The notes beneath the pieces were generated by a model. It saw nothing but the letters and a program-made list of their open reading frames with translations, searched no databases and was not told the DNA's origin. Position numbers and translations under genes: made by a program. A DNA stretch of 64,000 bases from Mycobacterium sp. PO1 (lineage in GTDB: Bacteria > Actinomycetota > Actinomycetes > Mycobacteriales > Mycobacteriaceae): positions 358 to 64,357 of the forward strand of contig NZ_BLTG01000009.1 of assembly GCF_017312405.1 (NCBI RefSeq). Reading direction: 5' to 3'. Every line of letters begins with the position of its first letter. Within the stretch, counting starts at the first letter, position 1. Shown in pieces: positions 20,929 to 32,193 of the stretch.

Positions 20929-21708
20929 GTGCTGGATCTAGAACCGCATGGCCCGCTGCCGCAGCAGATCTATTGGCGACGCCGCATGCTGGCGCTCGGT
21001 GTCGCGGTGGTGGTCATCGGCATCATCGCCGTGATCGTCATGGTCGTCGTGATGAACAGCACCAGCTCCGAGCAGCCCGCCGCCAACGAAACGGCGGACC
21101 AGAACGCCCAGGCCGCCCCGCCGACGCCGCTGCCCGGTGAGAACCCTGAGGTCAAGACCCCGATCCAGCCGCCGGCGCAGCAGGCGCCACCGCCGACCGC
21201 CACGCCGACGGCCGCGGTCGTCCCGCCCCCGATCCTGCAGGAGGGCGACGACTGCCCCGACTCCACGCTCGCGGTGAAGGGCATCACCAACGAACCGCAG
21301 TACGTCGTCGGTGACCAACCCAAGTTCACGATGGTCGTCACCAACATCGGCCTGGTCGCCTGCCAGCGTGACGTCGGCGCCGCGGTGCTGGCCGCCTACG
21401 TGTACACCCTGGAGAACCAGCGGTTGTGGTCCAACCTCGACTGCGCGCCGTCGAACGAGACGCTGATCAAGACGTTCCAGCCGGGCGAGCAGGTGACCAC
21501 CGAGGTGACCTGGACCGGGATGGGTTCGGCGCCCAACTGCCCGTTGCCCCGTCAGCCGATCGGCCCGGGGATGTACAACCTGGTGGTGCAGCTGGGCAAT
21601 CTGCGCTCGGCGCCCGTGCCGTTCATCCTCGCCGATCCGGCTGCCGCGCCGCCGCCTGCCGACGCGAACGGTGCACCGCACCTGCCGCAGCCCGGCCCGG
21701 TCGGCTGA
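20929..21708 (+). CDS. conserved membrane-anchored protein (Rv3587c homologue)
   Basis: A 259-residue type II membrane protein of unknown function. A short cytosolic head (LDLEPHGPLPQQIYWRRR) is followed by one transmembrane helix (about residues 21-42), a Pro/Ala/Gln-rich linker, and a conserved extracytoplasmic domain beginning EGDDCPDSTLAVKGITNEPQY and containing paired cysteines, with an immunoglobulin-like strand pattern. GTG 20929 is chosen over GTG 20905 because it restores the mycobacterial LDLEP start and has a correctly placed -10. Confidence 0.85.
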   Translation: MLDLEPHGPLPQQIYWRRRMLALGVAVVVIGIIAVIVMVVVMNSTSSEQPAANETADQNAQAAPPTPLPGENPEVKTPIQPPAQQAPPPTATPTAAVVPPPILQEGDDCPDSTLAVKGITNEPQYVVGDQPKFTMVVTNIGLVACQRDVGAAVLAAYVYTLENQRLWSNLDCAPSNETLIKTFQPGEQVTTEVTWTGMGSAPNCPLPRQPIGPGMYNLVVQLGNLRSAPVPFILADPAAAPPPADANGAPHLPQPGPVG

Positions 21709-21739
21709 GCGTCGCCGAGCCGGCCACGCTGACCAGCCG

Positions 21740-22870
21740 TCAGGCCAGCCGGTCCGCGATGGTCGACTCGGCCAGCTGCGACAGTCCTTCGCGGATGTGG
21801 CGGGCCCACATCGACCCGATGCCCTCGACCGACTGAAGGTCGCTGGCGGTGGCGGCCAGCAGGCCCTGCAGCGAACCGAACGAGCGGACCAGCAGATCGA
21901 CGTGGGCGAACTGCAGACGCGAGATTCCCGACATGGCGCGGTAACCACGTGAACTCATCGCCGAATCCTGCGCTTCGGCCGTCGATGGGTATCCGAAAAC
22001 CCTTGCCAGGGTGGTGAAGTCGAGCAACTCGTTGTCCGACAGCGAGTCGAGCTCTTCGAGGGTGGCGCTGACCTGGGCGGCCGAGGGCGGCTCAGGATTG
22101 GCGTGATAGTCGCGCACGATCAGCTCGCGATCGGTCTCGTTGTCGCCGACCAGCTCGTCGAGCTGCAGTTTGAGCTGGCGCCCGTCGGTGCCGAGTTCGA
22201 CGACGTGGGCATCGATCTCCAGGCTGATCCGGCGCACCATCTCCAGTCGCTGCACCACGGTCATCACGTCGCGCAGCGTCACGAAGTCCTCGATCTCGGC
22301 GGTCGAGAGTTGCCTGCTGACTTCGTCGAGCCGGGTCTTGTACCGCTCGAGGGTGGCGATGGTCTGGTTGGCCCGGGACAGGATGGTGGCCGACTCGGGC
22401 ACCACATGCCGGCCGCCGGCGACGTAGACGGTGACGATGCTCATCGAGTGGCTCACCGAGATCACCGGATACCCGGTCTGGATGGCGGTGCGCTCGGCGG
22501 AGCGGTGCCGGGTGCCGGATTCCTCGGTCGGGATGGACGGATCCGGCACGAGTTGGACGTTGGCCCGCAGGATTCTGCTGCCATCGCTGGACAGCACGAC
22601 AGCGCCGTCCATCTTCGACAGCTCCCGCAACCGGGTGGGGGCGTAGCGCACGTCCAGCTGGAATCCGCCGTCGCAGATGGCTTCGACGCTGTCGTCGTAG
22701 CCGATCACGATCAGGGCCCCGGTCTGCCCCCGTAGGATGCGTTCCAGGCCGTCGCGCAGCGGCGTACCGGGCGCCAGCCGTGCGATGGTCTCCCGCAGCG
22801 TCGGTCTGGCCAGCGGCACGACCGTGCGGCCCGTCCGTCCCGACCCCGAAGTCGCGGGCTTCACGGCCAT
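21740..22870 (-). CDS. disA: diadenylate cyclase DisA
   Basis: Makes cyclic di-AMP from two ATP and scans DNA through its C-terminal helix-hairpin-helix. The DAC domain holds the DGA motif (KMDGAVVL) and the RHR motif ([11 protein letters not shown]); a helical spine follows, then the HhH DNA-binding segment ([19 protein letters not shown]). ATG 22870 gives 376 residues; a start at 22906 would overlap radA. It lies 22 bp after radA on the same strand, matching the Rv3586-Rv3585 pairing. Confidence 0.95.
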   Translation of the reverse strand: MAVKPATSGSGRTGRTVVPLARPTLRETIARLAPGTPLRDGLERILRGQTGALIVIGYDDSVEAICDGGFQLDVRYAPTRLRELSKMDGAVVLSSDGSRILRANVQLVPDPSIPTEESGTRHRSAERTAIQTGYPVISVSHSMSIVTVYVAGGRHVVPESATILSRANQTIATLERYKTRLDEVSRQLSTAEIEDFVTLRDVMTVVQRLEMVRRISLEIDAHVVELGTDGRQLKLQLDELVGDNETDRELIVRDYHANPEPPSAAQVSATLEELDSLSDNELLDFTTLARVFGYPSTAEAQDSAMSSRGYRAMSGISRLQFAHVDLLVRSFGSLQGLLAATASDLQSVEGIGSMWARHIREGLSQLAESTIADRLA

Positions 22871-22892
22871 CTCATCTCCACGGGTCAAAGCG

Positions 22893-24281
22893 CTAGGTGG
22901 GGCCATTCTGGCTGATCCGTGTCAAGACCTGCAACGCCGAGACGATGTCGTCGGCGGGCAGGGTGCGCAATCCGGCCGGCGCCGAGGCCGTCCCGGCCGG
23001 CACGACCGCGCACGTGAAGCCCAACCGCGCAGCCTCGGCCAGCCGCCGGTCCATGCCGGTGACCCGCCGCAGATCCCCGGCCAGTCCCACCTCTCCGATG
23101 GCCACCGCGGTGGCGGGCATCGGCAGGTCCACCGCCGCCGAGGCGATCGCCAGCGCCACCGCCAGATCCGAGGACGAGTCCGTCAACCGCATGCCGCCCA
23201 CCGTCGACAGGTAGATGTCGTTGGCGCCCACAGGCAGCCGGGCACGCTTCTCGAGCACGGCGGTGATCATCGCGGCGCGGGCGGAGTCGATGCCGCTGAC
23301 GGCGCGGCGCGGACTGCCGCTGGCCGGGGCGCCGATCAGTGCCTGCACCTCGCCGATCATCGGACGCTTGCCGTCGAGGGTCACGGTGACGGCCGTACCG
23401 GGAACCGCCTTGGGGCGCTGGTCCAGGAACAACCCGGACGGGTCGGCGACACACTCGATCCCGTTGTCGTGCATGAGGAAACAGCCGACTTCGTCGGCGG
23501 CGCCGAACCGGTTCTTGATGCCGCGCACCATCCGCAGCGCGGACGCCCGGTCACCCTCGAAGTGCAAGACGACATCGACGAGGTGCTCCAGCGAGCGCGG
23601 TCCTGCGATCGCGCCGTCCTTGGTGACGTGGCCGACCAGCAGCATCGCGACCCCGGTGGTTTTCGCCGTCATGGTCAGGGCCGTCGTCACAGCGCGGACC
23701 TGGGTGACCCCACCGGTGACGCCGTCGGCTTCGGTACTCGACAAGGTCTGCACCGAATCCACCACGACCAGGCTGGGCCGCACGGCGTCGATGTGTCCCA
23801 GCGCCGTCGCCAGATCGGATTCCGCCGCGAGGTAGACCGCGTCGTGCGTGCAGCCGGTGCGTTCGGCGCGTAGGCGGATCTGACCGGCCGACTCCTCCCC
23901 GGACAGGTACAGCGCCCGTCGCCCGGACTCCGCCCAGCGGTGGGCCACCTCGAGCAGCAGCGTGGATTTCCCGACCCCGGGATCACCGGCCAGCAGCGTC
24001 ACCGATCCCGGGACCAACCCGCCACCGAGCACCCGGTCCAACTCGGTGACGCCGGTGTGGAAGTGCCGGGTGGTGCCCGGGTCGATGGAGCTGATCGGCA
24101 CCGCGGGCGTGGCGGGCGCTACCGCCAGCCGCGATCCGGACGCCCCGACCGCGGCCAGGGTGACCTCCTCGACGGTGCCCCAGGTACCGCACTCGGGGCA
24201 GCGGCCCACCCACTTGGGCGTGACGTGGTGACATTCCGAGCAGCGGTGTTGCGCGCGCGTCTTCGATGTTGCCCTGGCCAC
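22893..24281 (-). CDS. radA: DNA repair protein RadA
   Basis: RecA-like branch-migration helicase acting in recombination. The 462-residue protein has an N-terminal C4 zinc finger ([18 protein letters not shown]), Walker [10 protein letters not shown], the RadA-specific KNRFG motif, and a C-terminal Lon-like domain. It sits between lpqE (95 bp upstream) and disA. Confidence 0.96.
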   Translation of the reverse strand: MARATSKTRAQHRCSECHHVTPKWVGRCPECGTWGTVEEVTLAAVGASGSRLAVAPATPAVPISSIDPGTTRHFHTGVTELDRVLGGGLVPGSVTLLAGDPGVGKSTLLLEVAHRWAESGRRALYLSGEESAGQIRLRAERTGCTHDAVYLAAESDLATALGHIDAVRPSLVVVDSVQTLSSTEADGVTGGVTQVRAVTTALTMTAKTTGVAMLLVGHVTKDGAIAGPRSLEHLVDVVLHFEGDRASALRMVRGIKNRFGAADEVGCFLMHDNGIECVADPSGLFLDQRPKAVPGTAVTVTLDGKRPMIGEVQALIGAPASGSPRRAVSGIDSARAAMITAVLEKRARLPVGANDIYLSTVGGMRLTDSSSDLAVALAIASAAVDLPMPATAVAIGEVGLAGDLRRVTGMDRRLAEAARLGFTCAVVPAGTASAPAGLRTLPADDIVSALQVLTRISQNGPT

Positions 24282-24376
24282 GCCGTGACCGTAACGGTGG
24301 TGACCGACAGAACCTGCCCCATCGGCGCCGTGTCGCGACCCGGTGTCACACCGTGGGGTCGCCGCCGTCGAGTCGG

Positions 24377-24970
24377 TCAGTGACCGCCCGAATGCCCCGC
24401 GGACTCGCCGCCGGCCCCGGCGTCGTCGCGCCGTGGCTCCTCGCCCGCGGAGATCGGCACGGCGACGGTGGTCTGGCCGCCTTCTTTGAAGGTGAAGGTG
24501 AAGTCGTAGGTCAAGCCGTTGGTGATGGGCTGGCTCAGGTCGACGGTCGCTTCGGCGTCCACGGCGGGTTCGACGCTCTCCAGGGCTGCCAGCTCGCCGG
24601 TGTCCGGCGCGCCCACAATCAGCGCCCCGTTGACGGGAATGGCGGTGTCCCCGGTCAGCGACACCTCACCGATGTCGGAGGTGATCGACTCCAGTTCGTC
24701 GGCGACGTCCGGCGAGCCGTTCGCGGCGACGAAGATCAGCTCGACCTCGGTGCCGGGCTCGACATAGTCGGTGGTCTGCGGCGCGCGCAGGTGGATGTTA
24801 CGCAGGTCGATCGTGCCGGCGCCGGCACTGGTGCCGTTCACGGCCGGTTCCTGCGTCGCGGTCTGGGCCACCTGGCCGGCACTGCATCCGACGAGCGCCA
24901 CGGACGCGGCCAATCCACAGGATGCCAGCGCTGCGGTCATGATCGGGGTGCGCCGGTTCAAGGGTTTCAC
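24377..24970 (-). CDS. lpqE: lipoprotein LpqE
   Basis: A 197-residue secreted lipoprotein (Rv3584 homologue) with lipobox LVGC and mature start [18 protein letters not shown]. The mature part has a beta-rich fold with [20 protein letters not shown] and [15 protein letters not shown]. It ends in a His/Gly-rich tail (SAGHSGGH), which could bind metal. GTG 24970 follows AGGAGG at 5 nt spacing; the longer open frame upstream is not conserved. Function unknown. Likely cotranscribed with radA and disA. Confidence 0.88.
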   Translation of the reverse strand: MKPLNRRTPIMTAALASCGLAASVALVGCSAGQVAQTATQEPAVNGTSAGAGTIDLRNIHLRAPQTTDYVEPGTEVELIFVAANGSPDVADELESITSDIGEVSLTGDTAIPVNGALIVGAPDTGELAALESVEPAVDAEATVDLSQPITNGLTYDFTFTFKEGGQTTVAVPISAGEEPRRDDAGAGGESAGHSGGH

Positions 24971-25834
<864 letters not shown>

Positions 25835-25855
25835 TCGCTCGGCTCTGAAGCCTCG

Positions 25856-26449
25856 ATGACGTTACGCGTCGGGCTCGGTACCGACGTCCATCCCATCGAA
25901 CCCGGGCGTCCATGCTGGCTGCTGTGTCTGCTTTTCGACGACGCTGACGGCTGTTCCGGTCATTCCGACGGCGACGTCGCCGCACACGCATTGTGTGACG
26001 CGTTGCTGTCGGCGGCCGGCATGGGCGACATCGGTGAGGTGTTCGGCACCGGCCAACCCCAGTGGCAGGGCGTCAGCGGCGCCGAGATGCTACGACACGT
26101 GCACGCGCTGCTGATCGAAGCAGGATTGAGCGTCGGCAACGCGGCTGTTCAGGTCATCGGAAACCGGCCGAAGGTCGGTCCGCGCCGGGCCGAGGCTCAG
26201 CAGATGCTCTCCGAGCTACTCGGGGCGCCGGTGTCGGTGTCGGCCACCACCACCGACGGCCTTGGGCTGACGGGCCGGGGCGAGGGTCTGGCGGCGATCG
26301 CCACCGCGCTCGTTACCGACGAGCGCTTGCGCGAGGAGCAGACCGATACCGACGAGCGCTTGCGCGAGGAGCAGACCGATACCGACGAGCGCTTGCGCGA
26401 GGAGCAGACCACTACCGGCGATGAGGGTCGGAGCGGAACCGGCCGGTAA
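25856..26449 (+). CDS. ispF: 2-C-methyl-D-erythritol 2,4-cyclodiphosphate synthase with repeat tail
   Basis: MEP-pathway isoprenoid enzyme. Zinc-site residues are in [10 protein letters not shown] (Asp-x-His), and other signatures are [28 protein letters not shown] and [18 protein letters not shown]. The family usually ends near residue 158 (ATALV), but here the product is 197 residues because three copies of a 33-bp repeat extend it with [11 protein letters not shown] units. The tail is probably dispensable. ATG 25856 follows carD by 21 bp. The stop codon overlaps the cysS -10. Confidence 0.94.
   Translation: MTLRVGLGTDVHPIEPGRPCWLLCLLFDDADGCSGHSDGDVAAHALCDALLSAAGMGDIGEVFGTGQPQWQGVSGAEMLRHVHALLIEAGLSVGNAAVQVIGNRPKVGPRRAEAQQMLSELLGAPVSVSATTTDGLGLTGRGEGLAAIATALVTDERLREEQTDTDERLREEQTDTDERLREEQTTTGDEGRSGTGR
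26314..26412 (+). repeat. 33-bp tandem repeat (3 copies) within ispF
   Basis: Units start at 26314, 26347 and 26380 and are identical except for the last two bases of the third. Since 33 is a multiple of 3, each copy adds 11 residues. The GAGCGCTTGCGCGAGGAGC core also occurs, diverged and inverted, at 20850-20872. Confidence 0.9.
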
Positions 26450-26452
26450 GCT
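26447..26452 (+). promoter_or_regulatory. -10 hexamer (TAAGCT) of a leaderless cysS promoter
   Basis: TAAGCT ends 8 nt before GTG 26461, the same hexamer and spacing as at lysS, with nearly identical following bases. It overlaps the ispF stop codon. Confidence 0.5.
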
Positions 26453-26460
26453 GGCCCGTC

Positions 26461-27876
26461 GTGACCGAACGCCCCGCAGCCGTGATGCGGCTGTATGACA
26501 CCTTGTCTGGCGGTGTGCGCGATTTCGCGCCACTGCGGCCCGGCCACGTCTCGATCTATCTGTGCGGCGCCACGGTGCAGGGTCTGCCCCATATCGGGCA
26601 CGTGCGCAGCGGTGTCGCCTTCGACGTCCTGCGCCGCTGGCTGACCGCCAAGGGCTTCGACGTGGCCTTCATTCGCAACGTCACCGACATCGACGACAAG
26701 ATCCTCACCAAGGCCGCCGACGCCGGCCGCCCGTGGTGGGAGTGGGCCGCCACCTACGAGCGGGCGTTCTCGGCGGCGTACGACGCGCTGGGCGTGCTGC
26801 CGCCGTCGGCCGAGCCGCGCGCCACCGGGCACATCACGCAGATGGTGGAGTTGATCGAGCGGCTCATCGAGCGCGGGCACGCCTATGCCGGGGACGGTGA
26901 CGTGTACTTCGACGTCGCGTCGCTGCCCGACTACGGCAAGCTCTCGGGCCACAAGGTCGAGGACGTCCATCAGGGCGAGGGTGTGGCCACCGGAAAGCGG
27001 GACCAGCGCGATTTCACGCTGTGGAAGGGCGCCAAGCCCGGTGAGCCGTCATGGCCGACGCCGTGGGGCCGGGGTAGGCCCGGGTGGCACACCGAGTGCG
27101 TCGCGATGTGCGAGGCGTATCTGGGTGAACAGTTCGACATCCATGCCGGCGGCATGGATCTGGTGTTCCCTCATCACGAGAACGAGATCGCTCAGGCCGA
27201 GGCAGCCGGTGACGGCTTCGCCCGATTCTGGCTGCACAACGGCTGGGTGACCATGGGCGGTGAGAAGATGAGCAAGTCGCTGGGCAACGTGCTGGCCATA
27301 CCCGCGGTGCTGCAGCGGGTGCGCCCCGCCGAGCTGCGGTACTACCTGGGTAGCGCGCATTACCGCTCGATGCTGGAGTTCTCCGAGACCGCGCTCACCG
27401 ATGCGGCCCGGGCTTACACCGGCATCGAGGATTTCCTGCACCGGGTCCGCACCCGGGTGGGTGCCGTGGTGCCCGGTGAGTGGACGGTGAAGTTCGCCGC
27501 GGCCCTCGACGATGACCTGGCGGTGCCTGCGGCGCTGGCCGAGGTGCACGCGGTGCGGGCCGACGGGAACCGGGCGCTGGAGAGCGGCGACCACGACACC
27601 GCGCTGAACCGGGCGATGTCGATCCGCGCCATGATGGGCATCCTCGGTGCCGACCCGCTCGACGAGCGGTGGGAGTCGCGGGATGAGACCTCCGCTGCGC
27701 TGGCGGCCGTCGACGTACTCGTGCACGCTGAGGTGAAGCGCCGCGAGGACGCCCGGGCGCGGCGCGACTGGGCCGAGGCCGACGCGATCCGCGACCGCCT
27801 CAAGCAGGCCGGAATCGAGGTCACCGACACCGCTGACGGGCCTCAGTGGTCACTCATCGACGGAACGGACAAGTAA
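26461..27876 (+). CDS. cysS: cysteinyl-tRNA synthetase
   Basis: Class I synthetase charging tRNA-Cys. The 471-residue protein has the HIGH-equivalent HIGH in [10 protein letters not shown], zinc-site cysteine and histidines ([23 protein letters not shown]) and KMSKS in [11 protein letters not shown]. The GTG 26461 start fits a leaderless message. It is not the related MshC, which lacks the C-terminal DALR/anticodon region seen here. The stop overlaps the next gene (TAATG), indicating coupling. Confidence 0.96.
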   Translation: MTERPAAVMRLYDTLSGGVRDFAPLRPGHVSIYLCGATVQGLPHIGHVRSGVAFDVLRRWLTAKGFDVAFIRNVTDIDDKILTKAADAGRPWWEWAATYERAFSAAYDALGVLPPSAEPRATGHITQMVELIERLIERGHAYAGDGDVYFDVASLPDYGKLSGHKVEDVHQGEGVATGKRDQRDFTLWKGAKPGEPSWPTPWGRGRPGWHTECVAMCEAYLGEQFDIHAGGMDLVFPHHENEIAQAEAAGDGFARFWLHNGWVTMGGEKMSKSLGNVLAIPAVLQRVRPAELRYYLGSAHYRSMLEFSETALTDAARAYTGIEDFLHRVRTRVGAVVPGEWTVKFAAALDDDLAVPAALAEVHAVRADGNRALESGDHDTALNRAMSIRAMMGILGADPLDERWESRDETSAALAAVDVLVHAEVKRREDARARRDWAEADAIRDRLKQAGIEVTDTADGPQWSLIDGTDK

Positions 27877-28826
27877 TGGCCGGCAACTCGCGGCGGCGGG
27901 GCGCAGTACGCAAGCCCGGCACCAAGAAGGGGCCGACGGTCGGCTCCGGCGGGGTCCGGCGGCGTGGGCTGGAAGGAAAGGGTGCCACCCCGCCCGCCCA
28001 CCAGCGGCCCAACCATCCCGCAGCCAAACGTGCCGCCAAGACCGCCCGCCAGCAGCAGGGCAAGCCCCGGAACGCTTCGAAAGACTCGGGTGTGGAGATC
28101 GTGCTCGGGCGCAACCCCGTGGTCGAATGCCTGCGCGCCGGGGTGCCGGCCACGGCGCTGTACGTGGCGCTGGGCACGGACTCGGATGAACGTCTGACCG
28201 AGTCGGTGCAGACCGCCGCCGACACGGGCATCGCCATCCTCGAGGTGCCGCGCCACGACCTGGACCGCATCGCGGCCAACGGCATGCATCAGGGCATCGC
28301 GTTGCAGATTCCGCCCTATGACTACGCGCATCCCGACGATCTGCTGGCCGCGGCGAAGTCCGATGCGATGCCGCCGCTGCTGGTGGCGCTCGACAACATC
28401 TCCGACCCCCGGAATCTCGGTGCGATCGTGCGCTCGGTCGCCGCGTTCGGCGGCCACGGGGTGTTGATTCCGCAGCGGCGCTCCGCCTCGGTGACGGCAG
28501 TGGCGTGGCGCACCAGCGCGGGTGCGGCTGCGCGCGTGCCGGTGGCGCGTGCGCCGAACCTGACCCGCGCCCTCAAGAGCTGGGCGGACGCCGGGTTGCA
28601 GATCGTCGGCCTCGACGCCGGGGGGGACACCACGATCGACGAACTCGAGGCCGATGGCCCGACGGTGCTGGTGGTGGGGTCGGAGGGCAAGGGACTGTCC
28701 CGGCTGGTGCGGGAGAACTGCGATGCGGTGGTGTCGATCCCGATGGCGGGACCCACCGAGTCGCTCAACGCCGCGGTCGCGGCGGGTGTGGTGCTCGCCG
28801 ACATCGCCCGGCAACGCCGGAGCTGA
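27876..28826 (+). CDS. TrmH/SpoU-family 23S rRNA 2'-O-methyltransferase (RlmB-like)
   Basis: SPOUT methyltransferase of 316 residues, Rv3579c homologue. A basic, disordered N-terminus ([19 protein letters not shown]) precedes the RNA-binding substrate domain ([15 protein letters not shown]) and the knotted catalytic domain with motif 1 [14 protein letters not shown], motif 2 [13 protein letters not shown] and motif 3 [22 protein letters not shown] 27876 overlaps the cysS stop. The modified nucleotide is inferred only from the family. Confidence 0.93.
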   Translation: MAGNSRRRGAVRKPGTKKGPTVGSGGVRRRGLEGKGATPPAHQRPNHPAAKRAAKTARQQQGKPRNASKDSGVEIVLGRNPVVECLRAGVPATALYVALGTDSDERLTESVQTAADTGIAILEVPRHDLDRIAANGMHQGIALQIPPYDYAHPDDLLAAAKSDAMPPLLVALDNISDPRNLGAIVRSVAAFGGHGVLIPQRRSASVTAVAWRTSAGAAARVPVARAPNLTRALKSWADAGLQIVGLDAGGDTTIDELEADGPTVLVVGSEGKGLSRLVRENCDAVVSIPMAGPTESLNAAVAAGVVLADIARQRRS

Positions 28827-28836
28827 CAGCGCAGGC

Positions 28837-29610
28837 TCAGCCCACCCTTGCCAGCGTGGTGGACTTGGGCTCGATCCCGATGCCGGGTGTGATCCGGCGC
28901 AGCCGCCGGATGGCCCACGGCGCCGCGAACGACACCGCCCAGCGTACGTTGCCGACGACTGTCGCGCTGCCGGACGGAGCGGCCAGAAACGACGTCGCAG
29001 GGCAGGTCAGCGGGTCGGCGTCCGGCAGGCAGTCGAAGACCCGCTCGGCCATGAACTCGTGGCCGAGTGCCGACAGGTGCACCCGGTCGTGGTCCCAGAG
29101 CCGGGGGTCGCGGAATTCGTCGAAGCGCCAGAAGTCGATGAGCCCCACGCCGAGGTCGTCGGCGATGCGGCGCAGCAGTTCGTTGTAGATCGCCGCCCGC
29201 CCGCGCAACCCGCGGAACATGGGCTTGGCCCCCAGGTCCGGCGCGGTGAAGGCGAGGACCGTGGCGCCGGTCTGCTGCAGGGACTTCAGGCCGTCGGCGT
29301 AGCGGGCCATCATGGCGTCCATGTCGACGCGCAGGGCCATCAGGTCGTTCATTCCGGCGTAGATGGTCACCAGGTCTGGTTCGGCGAGCATGGCGGCCTG
29401 CACCTGGGCGGTCAGGATGTCGTCCATGGTCCGGCCTCGCACGGCGAGGTTGGCGTAGCGGAATTCGGAATCGGCTCTCGCCAGTCGCGCGGCCAGCCGG
29501 TCGGCCCAGCCGCACACGCCGTTCGGGCTACCGGGGTGAGGATCGCCGATGCCTTCGGTGAAGGAATCACCCAGCGCGACGTATCTGCGGTAGGCCGCCA
29601 CGTTCTTCAT
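28837..29610 (-). CDS. SGNH/GDSL-family esterase or lipase
   Basis: A 257-residue hydrolase with SGNH blocks: block I GDSFTEG (nucleophile serine), block II with the glycine in NLAVRGRTMDD, block III YAGMNDL (Asn), and block V HDRVHLSALGHEF (Asp and His). No signal peptide is visible, although a hydrophobic patch near residues 215-235 might associate with membrane. Substrate unknown. It converges on the methyltransferase gene with 10 bp between stops. Confidence 0.85.
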   Translation of the reverse strand: MKNVAAYRRYVALGDSFTEGIGDPHPGSPNGVCGWADRLAARLARADSEFRYANLAVRGRTMDDILTAQVQAAMLAEPDLVTIYAGMNDLMALRVDMDAMMARYADGLKSLQQTGATVLAFTAPDLGAKPMFRGLRGRAAIYNELLRRIADDLGVGLIDFWRFDEFRDPRLWDHDRVHLSALGHEFMAERVFDCLPDADPLTCPATSFLAAPSGSATVVGNVRWAVSFAAPWAIRRLRRITPGIGIEPKSTTLARVG

Positions 29611-29673
29611 TGTCCCGGCTCAGGCGCGGTTGCGCCTGCCGCACCGCTGCTCTGGCAGGTGAAACGTTGAGGG

Positions 29674-30918
29674 TCAGATGTTGAACAGTTGTAGACCGGC
29701 CCACAGCGCTGCCACGCCGGCGACCAGTGTCAGCGGGACCGTGCACAGTCCAACGAGGCTGAATGCGACGGCGCCGGTGGGGACGTCCGATGTGCGCACC
29801 ACGTTGCGCCACAGCAGGTTCGCCAGTGACCCGACATAGGTGAGGTTGGGTCCGACGTTGACGCCGATCAGCATGGCCAGTACGGCGGCCGGCCCCACCG
29901 CCGCCACCAGCGGCAGCAAGACCAACACCGCCGGCAGATTGTTCACGACGTTGGACAGGATCGCGGCCACCGCGGCGATCCAGAGCAGCGCGGGCAGCCC
30001 CGTCCCGTCGGGCAGGATCTGCTGCATCGCCGATTCCAGGCCGTTGCGCATCACGGCGTCGACGACCACGCCCAGGCACAGCACGAACACGAGAAAGGGC
30101 CCGTCGGCGGCGACGGTGATCCTGGTGACCGTTGTCCGCCCGGTGGCAAGACCGCGGATGCCGAGTACCAGTGCCCCGGCCAGCGCAGCCCACGCCGGGG
30201 ACAACCCGGCCAGTGAGGTCAGCGCGAACCCGGCCAATGTCAGGGCCAGCACGACGAGGGTGAAGCGAGGCCAGGGGGCCGGAGTTGCGTCGGTCCGCGG
30301 GCGCGGCGCCACGGCCAGATCTTTGGCGAAAACCCCTCGCAATATCAGGAATTCAATCGCGACCACCGCCAGCCAGGGAAGTGCCATGACGGCGGTGAAG
30401 TGCAGGAACGACAGCCCGGCGGCACTGAATGCGAGAAGGTTGGTCAGGTTCGACACCGGAAGCAGCAGCGAGGCGCTGTTGGCCAGATGGGCGGTGGCGT
30501 AGGTGTGGGGCCGGGCGGGCACGCCGAGGGTGCGGGCGGTGGCCAGCACGACGGGGGTCAGCAGCACCACCGTGGCGTCCAGGCTGAGGATCGCCGTGAC
30601 GGCCGCGGCGATGGCGAACACCGAAGCCAGCAAGCGTTTCTGGTTCCCCCGGGTGCTGCGCGCCATCGCCGATCCAGCCGCGCGGAACAGCCCGTCGTCG
30701 TCGCACAGGCGGGCCAGCACGAGCACCGCCGCGAGGAAGCCGACCACGGGAAGCAGGTCGGTCACCTCGGTGCGCGCACTCTCCCACGTGGTCGCCCCGA
30801 CCGCGAGCAGCAGTGCAGCCGCCGGTAGCGCCACCACGATCTCGGGCCACCCGCGGGGGCGCCGCAACGCGAAGCCGAGTACGGCCGCGAGGGCGGCCAC
30901 GGAGAGGATCAGCGCCAT
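29674..30918 (-). CDS. ArsB/NhaD-superfamily ion transporter (arsB2-like)
   Basis: A 414-residue polytopic membrane protein of the ion-transporter (arsenite/Na+ antiporter) superfamily, with about 10-12 hydrophobic segments. The two characteristic re-entrant regions are visible (SLDATVVLLTPVVL and SNVVNNLPAVLVLLPL). Annotated arsB2 in M. tuberculosis by homology; arsenite export is unproven and no arsenic genes flank it. ATG 30918 overlaps the stop of the upstream MBL-fold gene by 10 bp, so they form one unit. Confidence 0.82.
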   Translation of the reverse strand: MALILSVAALAAVLGFALRRPRGWPEIVVALPAAALLLAVGATTWESARTEVTDLLPVVGFLAAVLVLARLCDDDGLFRAAGSAMARSTRGNQKRLLASVFAIAAAVTAILSLDATVVLLTPVVLATARTLGVPARPHTYATAHLANSASLLLPVSNLTNLLAFSAAGLSFLHFTAVMALPWLAVVAIEFLILRGVFAKDLAVAPRPRTDATPAPWPRFTLVVLALTLAGFALTSLAGLSPAWAALAGALVLGIRGLATGRTTVTRITVAADGPFLVFVLCLGVVVDAVMRNGLESAMQQILPDGTGLPALLWIAAVAAILSNVVNNLPAVLVLLPLVAAVGPAAVLAMLIGVNVGPNLTYVGSLANLLWRNVVRTSDVPTGAVAFSLVGLCTVPLTLVAGVAALWAGLQLFNI

Positions 30919-31826
30919 GGGTCGGCGCGGTGCCACAGCGTCGGCAGGTGCAGCGTCACCCCGTCGCGCTCGGCGAGCCCAGTCAGCACGGCCATCGTGG
31001 CGTCGAGATCGTCTGCGGCGAAAGGCAGTGCGCGCAAGGGCTTGTCGAGCGGGCGGAAGAAGTCATCCCAGTGGATCAGCACCACCCGGCGGGCGCCGAC
31101 CGTGCGGACAGTCTGCGTCCAGTATTCGACGAGGTAATCAGCCGGTTGCAGGCCGAGCTGCCCGACGCCGAGATAGGCCACGTCCGCGCGGTACCCGGAC
31201 AGCGCCCCCGGCAGGTATCCGGCGCTGCCGACGATCAGCAGTCGTCGGCCGGTCGGGCGGTGCGCGACGATGGTCGACCAGGCTTCGCCGCATCGGTAGG
31301 CCGACGCCCGCGCGGAGGGGGCGACGGGGGCGGAGATGGGACCCGGGAATCGATCCGGTGGGCAATGGTGCCCTTCGATCAGCGTGATGTCGTAGTGGCC
31401 CGCGGTGACGGGCTCACCGGGGGTGACGATGTCGGCCCGATGCAGACCGTGGCCGGCGGCGATCTGTGCGGCTGACGATCCGCCGATGATGCGGGCGCCG
31501 GTGAGATCGGCCACCGCCGCCGAGTCCATCGCGTGGTCGTAGTGGGTGTGCACCGGCGTCACGGCGGCCAGGCGCTGTACACCCAGCCGGTTCAGAGCCG
31601 ATTCGATGCGCCGGCTGCTGGACCGCAACGGGCGGGTGGTGGCCACCGTGAGAAGGCCGGGCCGGCTGAAGAACCCGTCGGTGAGCACCGCGGAGACACC
31701 GTCGTCGATGAGCAGGGTCGTGACCCCGGCCCAGGTCACCGACAACTCGGCGTCCCCCGACGCCGCGGGGACGTCGCAGAAGCCGCGGTAAGCCGCCAGG
31801 TCGGGCCGGCCCAACTTCAGACGCAT
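30909..31826 (-). CDS. metallo-beta-lactamase-fold hydrolase (Rv3577 homologue)
   Basis: A 305-residue MBL-fold protein with the metal motif HTHYDHAMD and later ligands in EGHHCPP and HWDDFF. A catalytic role in lipid or phosphodiester hydrolysis is possible but unassigned. ATG 31826 is preferred over GTG 31829. It is the first gene of a two-gene unit with the ArsB-like transporter and is divergent from rpmE2. Confidence 0.8.
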   Translation of the reverse strand: MRLKLGRPDLAAYRGFCDVPAASGDAELSVTWAGVTTLLIDDGVSAVLTDGFFSRPGLLTVATTRPLRSSSRRIESALNRLGVQRLAAVTPVHTHYDHAMDSAAVADLTGARIIGGSSAAQIAAGHGLHRADIVTPGEPVTAGHYDITLIEGHHCPPDRFPGPISAPVAPSARASAYRCGEAWSTIVAHRPTGRRLLIVGSAGYLPGALSGYRADVAYLGVGQLGLQPADYLVEYWTQTVRTVGARRVVLIHWDDFFRPLDKPLRALPFAADDLDATMAVLTGLAERDGVTLHLPTLWHRADPWR

Positions 31827-31875
31827 CACGCCACCTTAGGCGGGGTTGCGGTGGGGCGGCCGGAGCCGGTATTAA

Positions 31876-31890
31876 TGGAAATGATTTTCA
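31876..31890 (+). promoter_or_regulatory. Zur-like box 1 (rpmE2-whiB)
   Basis: TGGAAATGATTTTCA, a near-perfect 7-1-7 palindrome of the form known for actinobacterial Zur. It lies immediately upstream of a TAGTTT -10 (31893-31898), so bound repressor would block the promoter of the zinc-free L31 gene. Confidence 0.8.
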
Positions 31891-31917
31891 AATAGTTTGT
31901 GACCGTGGAGGCAGCTC

Positions 31918-32193
31918 ATGAAGGCGGGAATTCACCCCGACTACCACCCCGTCGTGTTTCAGGACGCCAACACCGGCACGAAGTTCCTGACCAGGTCGAC
32001 CTTGACCAGCGACAAGACCATCGAATGGGAGACCGCGGAGGGCGTGCGGGAGTATCCCCTGGTCGTCGTGGAGGTCTCGGCGGACTCGCACCCGTTCTGG
32101 ACGGGAAGCCGTCGGATCGTCGACGCCGCAGGTCAGGTCGAGAAGTTCAACCGCCGCTACGGAAGTCGGCGCCCGGGCGCGCACGGGCAGTGA
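31918..32193 (+). CDS. rpmE2: 50S ribosomal protein L31 type B (zinc-independent)
   Basis: Alternative ribosomal protein L31 that lacks the zinc-binding cysteines (there is no cysteine in the 91 residues) and so can replace zinc-containing L31 when zinc is scarce. [16 protein letters not shown] and HPFWTG match the type B family. ATG 31918 follows GGAGG at 31906-31910. A Zur-like palindrome overlaps the promoter. Its stop overlaps the start of a WhiB-family gene (GTGA), so the two are translated together. Confidence 0.96.
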   Translation: MKAGIHPDYHPVVFQDANTGTKFLTRSTLTSDKTIEWETAEGVREYPLVVVEVSADSHPFWTGSRRIVDAAGQVEKFNRRYGSRRPGAHGQ

